Numbered from the stretch's first letter, positions 1 through 6,503 are shown. The stretch is DNA of 6,676 nt from Deltaproteobacteria bacterium (GCA_019309945.1 JAFDFH010000200.1:1-6676), one strand, 5' to 3'. Program-made: numbers and translations. The notes: generated from the sequence alone by a model not told the origin.

Positions 1-1
1 A

Positions 2-30
2 AGGCCTGCGAAAAATTTTACCGCAGGCCT
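2..30. repeat. Perfect hairpin, 9-bp stem
   Basis: AGGCCTGCG (2-10) pairs with CGCAGGCCT (22-30) around an 11-base A/T-rich loop. No T-run follows on either strand within the window, so it is not a typical terminator. It may belong to a larger repeat that starts before the window. Confidence 0.6.
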
Positions 31-262
31 ATAGTTGATATTCCGAGGATAAAATTTTGAGCATAACGCCGAGATCGGGCAAAAAGACCGTTTCTGGATG
101 GGCACTATTTATCCATTGCGTATGCGGTTACAGGTAAGGTTCAAATTTTTAATGAATCTTGAATCCCTGAACGGTTACTCTGTTTTTACGAGCTTGTTTC
201 TGTTCGGTAGTTGCTATATGCTTATTTAGATTTTAAATGTGATTGTTGAATAAATGTAAAGT
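31..262. other. Non-coding stretch with no gene recognised
   Basis: Both strands carry frequent stops and no open frame with recognisable protein motifs. Apart from the degenerate repeat at 124-178, I see only A/T-rich sequence here. Confidence 0.5.
124..178. repeat. Partial or degenerate relative of the GTAAC-ended elements (right end at 178)
   Basis: TGAACGGTTAC at 168-178 is identical to the right tip of element 3 without its extra inner base, and CCCTGAA before it resembles the heptamer arm. Upstream, CGGTTACAGGTAAGGTTCAA (125-144) resembles the left arm of element 3 with small gaps. No matching 8-base flank was found for TCTGTTTT (179-186), so the left end is either decayed or before base 1. 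Confidence 0.45.
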
Positions 263-270
263 CCAAAGTT

Positions 271-501
271 GTAACTTCTCAAAAACTTATGGTTAAACGC
301 TTAAACCTACCAGCGGAGTCATCCGGTAATTTTTTTCAATGCGGGCAATTGTTTGAAGCCGTTTAGGGCGGCTTACAGAGACCCGAACAGTATAAATTGT
401 TGATTGTACCCTGTTTGTGCTAAGCGACGGCAAGTTTTGGCCGTATTGAAAAAAATTACCGGATGGCGCAGCGGGCCTACCGGAACATATTGAAAAGTTA
501 C
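271..501. mobile_element. MITE-like element 1, 231 bp, with 8-bp target duplication
   Basis: Terminal inverted repeats GTAACTTCTCA (271-281) and TGAAAAGTTAC (491-501) match at 10 of 11 positions. An inner inverted repeat of 21 bases is perfect (320-340 against 445-465, containing CCGGTAATTTTTTTCAAT). The 8 bases CCAAAGTT occur immediately outside both ends (263-270 and 502-509), as expected for a target-site duplication. No transposase is encoded. Transcripts crossing it would fold into a long stem with a loop of about 100 bases. GTAA tips and an 8-base duplication suggest mobilisation by an IS66-type transposase, which is inference. Confidence 0.8.
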
Positions 502-533
502 CCAAAGTTCTTCTAACTTATTGAAATTATTAT

Positions 534-705
534 ATAACTACTCAGGTGGATAGGCTGAAGGCTGAAGACTGTTAGGAAAAAGCGCATTTTAAAGCCATGT
601 TTGATGCAATAATCCGATATTTCCGCCAAAGTACGTCAATCGTGCTTTTCTGACCCCTTCAGCCTTCAGTCTAAACAGCTTCAGCCTGACTACGTGAGTA
701 GTTAC
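534..705. mobile_element. MITE-like element 2, 172 bp, with 7/8-bp target duplication and heptamer arms
   Basis: The ends are ATAACTACTCA (534-544) and TGAGTAGTTAC (695-705), with 10 of 11 positions pairing. The flanks are ATTATTAT (526-533) and ATTATTAG (706-713), which agree at 7 of 8 bases, so this is probably a decayed target duplication. Inside each end are tandem 7-base units of the type AGGCTGA: left arm about 552-571, right arm about 656-687 in reverse complement, with one small rearrangement between the arms. The middle, about 574-654, is unlike the middles of the other two elements. No transposase is encoded. Confidence 0.75.
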
Positions 706-730
706 ATTATTAGAACCATAAATTGAGTAG

Positions 731-811
731 CGTCATTCCCGCGTAAGCGGGAATCCAGAATATTATCAGTACCATATGAACTGTGGATGCCGGATCAAGT
801 CCGGCATGACG
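731..811. repeat. REP-like double-hairpin element upstream of the glycosyltransferase
   Basis: Outer ends CGTCAT (731-736) and ATGACG (806-811) are inverted. Inside are two different hairpins: ATTCCCGC/GCGGGAAT with loop GTAA (735-754) and ATGCCGGA/TCCGGCAT with loop TCAAG (787-807). Motifs of the type GTCATTCCCGCG..GCGGGAAT and CCGGATCAAGTCCGG are common dispersed repeats in proteobacteria. It ends 34 bases before the glycosyltransferase start, so it lies in that gene's leader or promoter region. No 8-base flank duplication is present; only a TA dinucleotide occurs near both sides. Confidence 0.7.
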
Positions 812-845
812 TAAGAACTTTAGACTCTCAAGTTAAAATATTGAA

Positions 846-1592
846 ATGGGAAAAAAAGAAAAAATCCCTCTGGTTAGCGTGATTATTCCGACGTACAACC
901 GGGGCTGGATCATTCAGGAGGCCATCGATTCTGTCCTGGCCCAGGATTTTTCAGACTTTGAGTTGATTGTTGTGGATGATGGTTCAACGGATAACACGCT
1001 GGATATTATCAGATCCTATTCCGAAGATATCATATTTCTGAGGCAGCCCAATAAAGGTGTCAGCGCGGCAAGAAACCAGGGCATTACTTCATCTGCGGGT
1101 CATTTGATTGCTTTTCTGGATTCAGACGATCTTTGGTTTCCTGAAAAATTGACCATTCAGGTGGACTTTTTGCATTCGCACCCGGATGCATTCATCTGCC
1201 AGTCGGAAGAAATCTGGATCAGAAATGGCGTCAGGGTCAATCCAAAAAAAAGGCATAAAAAGCCTTCGGGAATGATATTTGAACCCAGTTTGCCGGCCTG
1301 TGAGGACTATGATCTATGGCTTAGAGTAAGCAGCCGCTATCCGATTGCCTTGATCGATACGCCCCTTGTTATTAAACGGGGCGGACACCAGGATCAGCTT
1401 TCGCGCGCTCCGGGATTGGATAAATTCCGGATTCAGGCGATTAAAAAACTATTGGATAGCAACTTGCTTTCAATGGAACAGCAAGGGCATGCGGTAAAAG
1501 CCCTGAAGGAAAAATGCGCCATTTATGCCAGCGGCTGCTTGAAGCGGAGTCGCCTTGATGAAGCCGAATATTACACTAATCTTTTAAAGTAG
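846..1592 (+). CDS. Family 2 glycosyltransferase (GT-A fold), with an apparent internal deletion
   Basis: Predicted cytoplasmic or membrane-associated enzyme that moves a sugar from a nucleotide-sugar donor to an acceptor, probably for a surface polysaccharide; the substrate cannot be told. The 248-residue protein opens with the family signature SVIIPTYNR (11-19), then VVDDGSTDNT (42-51, nucleotide binding), GVSAARNQG (71-79), and the metal-binding DXD in LDSDD (91-95). ED of CEDYDLWLR (152-160) should carry the catalytic base, and HQDQLS (181-186) is typical of this subgroup. From memory of the family, relatives have roughly 30 more residues between an 'EPSLPLC' block and 'DESLPACEDYDLW'; here EPSLP runs straight into ACEDYDLW at residues 146-157 (about 1281-1316), so an in-frame deletion between two SLP-coding repeats is likely and activity is doubtful. 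The start is the first ATG in frame; no good Shine-Dalgarno precedes it. The stop TAG is shared with the end of the mobile element at 1589. No transmembrane segment seen. Confidence 0.88.
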   Translation: MGKKEKIPLVSVIIPTYNRGWIIQEAIDSVLAQDFSDFELIVVDDGSTDNTLDIIRSYSEDIIFLRQPNKGVSAARNQGITSSAGHLIAFLDSDDLWFPEKLTIQVDFLHSHPDAFICQSEEIWIRNGVRVNPKKRHKKPSGMIFEPSLPACEDYDLWLRVSSRYPIALIDTPLVIKRGGHQDQLSRAPGLDKFRIQAIKKLLDSNLLSMEQQGHAVKALKEKCAIYASGCLKRSRLDEAEYYTNLLK

Positions 1593-1843
1593 CCGTTCAC
1601 AGGTTCAGGGTTCAAAGGTTCAGGGTTGCTTTTTTACTTAAGCCTGATGGAATAAATGAGTTTCAGTGGGTCTCTCAATCGAATTATTCCGCCATTTTGC
1701 GTATGAATCAACCTGCTGTGCCATGAATTTGCGTTTTCAACCCAAAGTTGCAACCAAAATTCAGGTTTGACGTATCAACAGTTGAGATTTGCATTGAACT
1801 TCGAACCTCTGAACCCTGAACCTTTGAACCCGTGAACGGTTAC
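1589..1843. mobile_element. MITE-like element 3, 255 bp, with perfect 8-bp target duplication, at the 3' end of the glycosyltransferase gene
   Basis: The ends are GTAGCCGTTCAC (1589-1600) and GTGAACGGTTAC (1832-1843), which pair at 11 of 12 positions. CTTTTAAA lies directly outside both ends (1581-1588 and 1844-1851), a perfect 8-base target duplication. The arms continue as tandem RGGTTCA heptamers (left to about 1627, right from about 1804). The interior (1630-1800) has no transposase, only a minus-strand open frame of 46 codons (1634-1774). The left tip overlaps the glycosyltransferase stop codon, so the insertion has redefined the end of that gene. Confidence 0.85.
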
Positions 1844-1862
1844 CTTTTAAAAAGCTACTACG

Positions 1863-1890
1863 CTTCTTCCGAGACTGTGCTCGGAAGAAG
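1863..1890. repeat. Perfect 11-bp hairpin between the glycosyltransferase and lipoprotein genes
   Basis: CTTCTTCCGAG (1863-1873) pairs with CTCGGAAGAAG (1880-1890) around ACTGTG. On the plus strand no T-run follows, so it is not a canonical rho-independent terminator, though it could protect a 3' end or stall polymerase. On the minus strand a short CTTTTT appears about 9 bases after the stem, too far for a classic terminator. Confidence 0.6.
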
Positions 1891-1934
1891 TGGCTCCCTG
1901 GAGTGACTGTAACGGTAATAACCCGAGTTGCAAA

Positions 1935-1972
1935 TGCCTAAAATGCCTAAAATGCGCTAAAGTGCCTAAAAT
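1935..1972 (+). repeat. Four tandem copies of a TGCCTAAAA unit in the lipoprotein gene leader
   Basis: TGCCTAAAA (1935-1943), TGCCTAAAA (1944-1952), TGCGCTAAAG (1953-1962) and TGCCTAAAAT (1963-1972) follow one another and end 5 bases before the start codon. Each unit holds a -10-like TAAAAT or a close variant. Copy-number change here would alter the spacing of leader elements; a regulatory role is inference. Confidence 0.7.
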
Positions 1973-1977
1973 TAAGG

Positions 1978-2652
1978 ATGTTAATCATTAAATCATTCCT
2001 AAACCCTATTGCCCGACTCGGGCTGTTAGCCTTAATTTACATAACCATATTTTCGGGTTGCGCATCAATTATCGATAAAAAAAGCGCTGAAGAGCGAATT
2101 GTTCCCATTCTTGAATGGAACCAGGATATCTATGTCGAATTTCTAAAACAGAACATGAAAAAAATAAATGCGAAATATTCTACGGAGTATGTCTCTTATG
2201 AGTTTATTGTCGACACAGATAATGGAAGCACACGTATTCAAAATCTTATTGATTCCGAAACGGTTCGTCCGATCATTGAAAAACTAGGGATAACACTTGT
2301 CGATCCCGACGAAAAGGCATCAAAAATATTTGATTATATCCAAAGCGAGTATTCGTTTAGGCCGGATCCGGGCAATTGGCGGACGGTTGAGGAAACTATT
2401 CAGGCGAAAAAAGGTGACTGCAAGAGTTTGTCCTTGTTGCTGATGTCTTTATTGTTGGCGGCTGACTTTTCGGTCCACGCAGCGATTTCAAACGGTCATA
2501 TGTGGGTGAATGTTGATCGTGATAACAAATCGCAGGTTTTGGAGGTCGATAAAGATCCTTACAGAAATAAAGTTTACAGCATACCCGGCTTTTATGAGAA
2601 CCCTCTTTTTAAGGTATTTCCGGATGGCACGGTAAAACGAAAAGCATTTTAA
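1978..2652 (+). CDS. Transglutaminase-like lipoprotein
   Basis: Predicted lipoprotein with a transglutaminase or papain-like cysteine protease fold. The 224-residue protein starts with a positively charged n-region (K5, R13), a hydrophobic stretch (14-25) and the lipobox-like FSGC, putting the lipidated cysteine at residue 28; Ala at +2 favours the outer membrane. Residues 110-195 form the transglutaminase core: KASKIFDYIQSEYSF, then KKGDCKSLSLLLMSLL with nucleophile Cys148, GHMWVNV with His174, and LEVDKDP with Asp191 as third member of the triad. Residues 35-105 have no motif I recognise. This fold occurs in peptidases, peptide-bond remodelling enzymes and scaffold domains, so a role in processing envelope proteins or peptidoglycan is only inference. 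AAGG abuts the ATG directly, so ribosome binding looks weak or the start is unusual; no better in-frame start preserves the signal peptide. It converges on hrpA, 59 bases away, and seems to be transcribed alone. Confidence 0.85.
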   Translation: MLIIKSFLNPIARLGLLALIYITIFSGCASIIDKKSAEERIVPILEWNQDIYVEFLKQNMKKINAKYSTEYVSYEFIVDTDNGSTRIQNLIDSETVRPIIEKLGITLVDPDEKASKIFDYIQSEYSFRPDPGNWRTVEETIQAKKGDCKSLSLLLMSLLLAADFSVHAAISNGHMWVNVDRDNKSQVLEVDKDPYRNKVYSIPGFYENPLFKVFPDGTVKRKAF

Positions 2653-2711
2653 AGAATGCATGTGTGTTCGGGAGTGTAGCCATCCTGTATTCCCAGGTCC
2701 GCTGGTTTTTA
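2653..2711. other. Convergent intergenic gap between the lipoprotein gene and hrpA
   Basis: The 59 bases between the two stop codons contain no strong hairpin followed by a T-run on either strand. Termination for both genes must be weak, factor-dependent, or inside the neighbouring gene. Confidence 0.5.
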
Positions 2712-5700
2712 CTATATCATCCGTTCTATTTCCTTTAGCTTCTGATTCAGGCGTTTTTTTGAAACCGGAAAAGCTGTCTTTAGCTCCTGGGCAAATAAAG
2801 AGACCTTGTATTCTTCGATCAGCCAGAAATAGGCTTCGATCGCATTTTTCTTTTCTTCGGAAACAGACGGGGAAGGCGTTATCATCAGTTCTTCCAGTTT
2901 GTCGGCATAGGGCTGGAGTTCGTTGGTCCGGGCCTGATCCTTTTCAAAATTTAAGACGCCTCTTTGGGCGCGGATGGTTAGCGTCTTGATGTAGCGCTCA
3001 ATGTGGATCATCTGCTCGGTGTCGTATCGATCCATGAACGTCTCCGGTACCAGCCTTGAAAGTTCTGCCCTTATGTGTTTAAGAAAGCTTATGGCCCCCG
3101 GATTTCCGCTATTGGCCTGCTCCAGGCGGTATAAGGTTGACCGTGATTGATGGTAGGCATCAAGCAGAATAATGACCCGGTTTAATTTTATTTGAGCAAC
3201 TGTGAAAATGTCTGGGGCAATGGATTGAACATGGGCATTAAAGGCTTTTGGGGTTCGGATGTTTTTGTAAAAACTATCCTTGATCACCCGATCATAAAGT
3301 CTCTTTTCAACGCGTTTTGATCCGCCGAAGTAATCGGCCTGATCCCTCGTCCCCACAGGCAGGACCAACTTCTTTTTTAGGAATTTCAAATCCTTTGCCA
3401 AATAAATAGCAAAAAGAGCGGCGACACCCCGTTTATGAGAAGTTAGGGCTTCATTCCGGTGGCGGAAAAGGCACAGGTCGACATGTTTTATCCCCGCTGT
3501 CCGGGTTTCATCTTTTTTAAGCCCGGGATATACCGTCCATTTGACACCGTCCTTGCCCCTCAGGGTGATGGTTTCGGGAAGATCGCCAAAGTCCCATTGG
3601 GTGATAGCAGTTTTTTCCCAGGCTTTTCGGGCAGATTCAAATTCCTCCGATCCGATATCGCTTGAAATATTTTGGCTGAGTATGGTACTGGCCCTGGCAG
3701 AATGAATGACTTCGCCATTTGGTCCGGTCAGCGCTATACGCATCTGAAGGTGGCTGGGCAATGTATGCGACGGCCAGGTGGAAGCGGGGATGTTCAGGCC
3801 GAATCGAGTGTAGATAAATTCACCCAGTGCCGTGATCAAGGAACCTTCCTTTTGCGGTATTCCATTTACGATGATATCCACCGTACTTGCCACGGGAACA
3901 AGTTTCTTGCGGTATGATTTGGGAAGGCCTTTGATCAGGGAGGTTATTTTTTCCCTTAAAAGACCCGGGACAACCCATTCCGTGGATTCAGCGGGAATGG
4001 TTGCAGCATCCCTTGACGGTATCTTAACAGTTACCCCGTCATCATCCTTTTCCGGATCAAAACGGTAGGTACATGGGAAGCTTTTTTCCCCGAGGCGTAT
4101 CCTGTCAGGGAAAAGAGACAGTTCGGTTTGATCGGGCAAGCTAACTAGAAGGTCTTCTTTTTGCATTCTTAAGAATTTGTCGCTGCCCTGTTTTCTTAAA
4201 AGTTTCTGCAGCGTTTTTAAATCGTAAATTCCCTTGATTCGATTTTCATAAAAGCTTACCATTTCCTGTTCGCCGACCAGCAAATCCCTTCTTCTGATCC
4301 GATTTTCCATGTCCTCAACTTCTGTTGTTAGCTTTTGATTGTATATCATAAATGGAAACGGTTTTTTCACATCCCCTTCAACAAGCGCGCAACGGATGAA
4401 GATTTCGGATGCTTCATCCGGATTGATTCGGCCATAGGACACCGGTCTTTGAGGGACGATGATCAATCCGTAAAGGCTGACCTGTTCATATGCGACGACC
4501 TCCCCCCGGTTTCTTTCCCAGTGTGGCTGGAGATAGGTATGCTTGCATTGCTCTTGACCCAATGCCTCCAGCCAGTTGCTGTCGATATTCGCAGCTGTCC
4601 TGGCAAAGGTCCTTGTTGTTTCGACCATTTCGGCTGCCACGATCCATTCACCGGCCTTATTGAAGAGTCCCGAACCCGGAAAAATCATGGCTTCTCGGCC
4701 TTTTGTCGCCTTGAAGATATTCTTCTCCTTTTTCATGGCGATGTTCGATAAAAAGCCGCTCAGGATGGATCTGTGAATGGCGGCATAAAGCGGGCTGAAC
4801 AGATCATTTCCGGCGCTTTCCCTGGATTCCATTTTCTTGAACCTACACGCTTCCAGGATGGTGGCAATTTGGCTATGGATATCAAGCCATTCCCGCATTC
4901 GCTGAAAGGAGAGGTAGTTGGCCCTGCAGAATTTTTTCATTCGGCCGGTGCTTTTTTCTTTTTGCCGAGTATCATGATACCTGTTCCAGATATTAAGCAG
5001 GGTGATAAAATCAGATGAAGGGTCACTGAAGGTTGCATGAATCCGATCGGCTTCCTCCGTTTTTTCTGCCGGTCTCTCCCTGGGGTCTCGAATGCTCAAG
5101 GCCGAAGCGATAATGGTAATCTCTTCCAGGCATCCCTCTTTTTGGGCTTCGATGAGCATTCGGGATAACCGCGGATCGACCGGTATTTTCGCCATGAGCC
5201 GGCCTTTTGCGCTGAGAAGATAGGGGGCCTTTCCTTGGGGGCCATGCCTTTCAGAGGGCGGAAGGATGGCTCCAAGTTCGGCGAGCAGATCAAACCCGTC
5301 CCGGATACTTTTGGCGGCCGGCCGGTCGATAAATGGAAATTTAGACGCATCCCCCAAATTCAGGGCAATCATTCTCAGAATGACTTCGGCCAGGTTGGAT
5401 CTCAGAATCTCAGGAGGTGTGAAAAGGGGGCGCGCAAGAAAATCCTCCTCGGAAAACAAACGGATACAGATCCCGCTTGCTATTCGGCCACATCGGCCCT
5501 TGCGTTGATCCGCACTGCTTTTGGAGATGGGTAAAACCGGGAGGGAAGTTGTTCTTGATATGGGCGTGTATTGAGAGATCCGGGCAAGCCCGGTATCGAT
5601 TACATACTTGATACCCGGTATGGTGATCGAAGTTTCGGCAACATTGGTTGCCACAATGATCTTTCTATCCGGCATGGATGAAAAGACTCGGGATTGTTCA

Positions 5701-6503
5701 GAAGCGGAAAGCCTTCCATATAATGGAAGAACCGTGGTACCTTTAAAACCTCGGCCTTCAATTAATTCACACGTTTCGCGGATGTCCTGTTCCGTTGGCA
5801 TGAAGACCAGAACGTCTCCATTAGGACTTTCAGTCTGCAGGCGCGCAACAGCATTGACCGCCATCTCGAGGTGGGTTTGTTCACCGTTTTTTTCAGCCTC
5901 CGGGGCGCTGGGAAAATACTCCACCGCCACCGGATACATACGCCCGGATACCTCGATTACCGGTGCATTTTCAAAAGCATGGGAAAACTTTTCCGTATCA
6001 ATGGTGGCCGATGTGATGATCAGTTTAAGATCTTTTCTTTTCTTAAGAAGGCTTTTCAGGATTCCCAGGACAAAATCAATATTCAAGCTTCTTTCGTGGG
6101 CTTCATCAACGATTAACGTGTCGTATTCAGTTAGAAACGGGTCAGATTGGGTTTCGGCAAGGAGGATACCGTCCGTCATCATCTTGATAAATGCATTTTC
6201 ACCGGTTCGGTCGTCGAACCTTATTTTGTAGCCCACGGATTTTCCGGGCTTTTCGCCGAGCTCTTCCGCAATTCGACGGGAGACGGTTGTCGCCGCGATC
6301 CTTCGGGGCTGAGTGCATCCGATCTTGCCGTCGATGCCCCTCCCTGCCGCAAGGCAGAACTTGGGTATTTGGGTGGTTTTTCCGGAGCCGGTCTCCCCGG
6401 ATATGATCAAAATTTGACAACTTACCCTGCCGCAAGGCAGAACTTGGGTATTTGGGTGGTTTTTCCGGAGCCGGTCTCCCCGGATATGATCAAAATTTGA
6501 CAA
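2712..6503 (-). CDS. hrpA: ATP-dependent DEAH-box RNA helicase HrpA, main body (frame broken near its N-terminus)
   Basis: Large 3'-to-5' RNA helicase of the HrpA family; in E. coli it acts on mRNA and on stalled or collided ribosomes. Residues of this 1263-codon frame: Walker A GETGSGKT (36-43), TQPRR (64-68), DEAH (133-136), SAT (165-167), then RecA2 with TNVAETS (286-292) and QRKGRCGR (333-340). A winged helix and HA2/ratchet region follow (about 360-520, with DPRERP 473-478), then an OB fold (about 595-650, FPGSGLF) and a long C-terminal DUF3418 region (about 675-1255), ending like E. coli HrpA in KRLNQKLKEI. The family is usually about 1300 residues, so the C-terminal side is complete. 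The first 26 codons, from a TTG at 6503, are an out-of-frame reading of a duplicated segment and are not native sequence. The native N-terminus lies in another frame at 6422-6676. No convincing Shine-Dalgarno precedes the TTG. All helicase motifs survive, so residual expression is possible but unproven. Confidence 0.9.
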   Translation of the reverse strand: MSNFDHIRGDRLRKNHPNTQVLPCGRVSCQILIISGETGSGKTTQIPKFCLAAGRGIDGKIGCTQPRRIAATTVSRRIAEELGEKPGKSVGYKIRFDDRTGENAFIKMMTDGILLAETQSDPFLTEYDTLIVDEAHERSLNIDFVLGILKSLLKKRKDLKLIITSATIDTEKFSHAFENAPVIEVSGRMYPVAVEYFPSAPEAEKNGEQTHLEMAVNAVARLQTESPNGDVLVFMPTEQDIRETCELIEGRGFKGTTVLPLYGRLSASEQSRVFSSMPDRKIIVATNVAETSITIPGIKYVIDTGLARISQYTPISRTTSLPVLPISKSSADQRKGRCGRIASGICIRLFSEEDFLARPLFTPPEILRSNLAEVILRMIALNLGDASKFPFIDRPAAKSIRDGFDLLAELGAILPPSERHGPQGKAPYLLSAKGRLMAKIPVDPRLSRMLIEAQKEGCLEEITIIASALSIRDPRERPAEKTEEADRIHATFSDPSSDFITLLNIWNRYHDTRQKEKSTGRMKKFCRANYLSFQRMREWLDIHSQIATILEACRFKKMESRESAGNDLFSPLYAAIHRSILSGFLSNIAMKKEKNIFKATKGREAMIFPGSGLFNKAGEWIVAAEMVETTRTFARTAANIDSNWLEALGQEQCKHTYLQPHWERNRGEVVAYEQVSLYGLIIVPQRPVSYGRINPDEASEIFIRCALVEGDVKKPFPFMIYNQKLTTEVEDMENRIRRRDLLVGEQEMVSFYENRIKGIYDLKTLQKLLRKQGSDKFLRMQKEDLLVSLPDQTELSLFPDRIRLGEKSFPCTYRFDPEKDDDGVTVKIPSRDAATIPAESTEWVVPGLLREKITSLIKGLPKSYRKKLVPVASTVDIIVNGIPQKEGSLITALGEFIYTRFGLNIPASTWPSHTLPSHLQMRIALTGPNGEVIHSARASTILSQNISSDIGSEEFESARKAWEKTAITQWDFGDLPETITLRGKDGVKWTVYPGLKKDETRTAGIKHVDLCLFRHRNEALTSHKRGVAALFAIYLAKDLKFLKKKLVLPVGTRDQADYFGGSKRVEKRLYDRVIKDSFYKNIRTPKAFNAHVQSIAPDIFTVAQIKLNRVIILLDAYHQSRSTLYRLEQANSGNPGAISFLKHIRAELSRLVPETFMDRYDTEQMIHIERYIKTLTIRAQRGVLNFEKDQARTNELQPYADKLEELMITPSPSVSEEKKNAIEAYFWLIEEYKVSLFAQELKTAFPVSKKRLNQKLKEIERMI

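Noticed and set aside
271..501. Long inverted repeat as a structured regulatory RNA or attenuator
   Set aside because: The exact 8-base flanking duplication and the shared tips explain it better as a transposed element; it is also over 300 bases from the nearest gene start.
293..505. 70-codon minus-strand open frame
   Set aside because: It covers most of element 1, including both inner arms, and starts in the target duplication. It is a by-product of the inverted repeat with no recognisable domain.
1863..1890. Strong hairpin as a rho-independent terminator for the glycosyltransferase gene
   Set aside because: No T-run follows the stem on the plus strand.
1935..1972. Short tandem repeats as a CRISPR remnant
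   Set aside because: Units are 9-10 bases with no spacers.
2660..2989. 109-codon plus-strand frame after the lipoprotein gene
   Set aside because: It overlaps the hrpA 3' end almost entirely, has no motif and an unconvincing composition.
5608..6231. 207-codon plus-strand open frame, with several shorter ones across 3459-6500
   Set aside because: All lie antisense to the well-supported hrpA body, lack motifs, and are shadows of its codon usage.
6199..6435. 78-codon minus-strand frame overlapping the start of hrpA
   Set aside because: It is an out-of-frame reading of the duplicated segment and the following helicase sequence, with no independent support.
6422..6503. Programmed -1 frameshift joining the two hrpA frames
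   Set aside because: No classic slippery heptamer was found in the overlap, and the perfect tandem duplication accounts for the frame change by itself.
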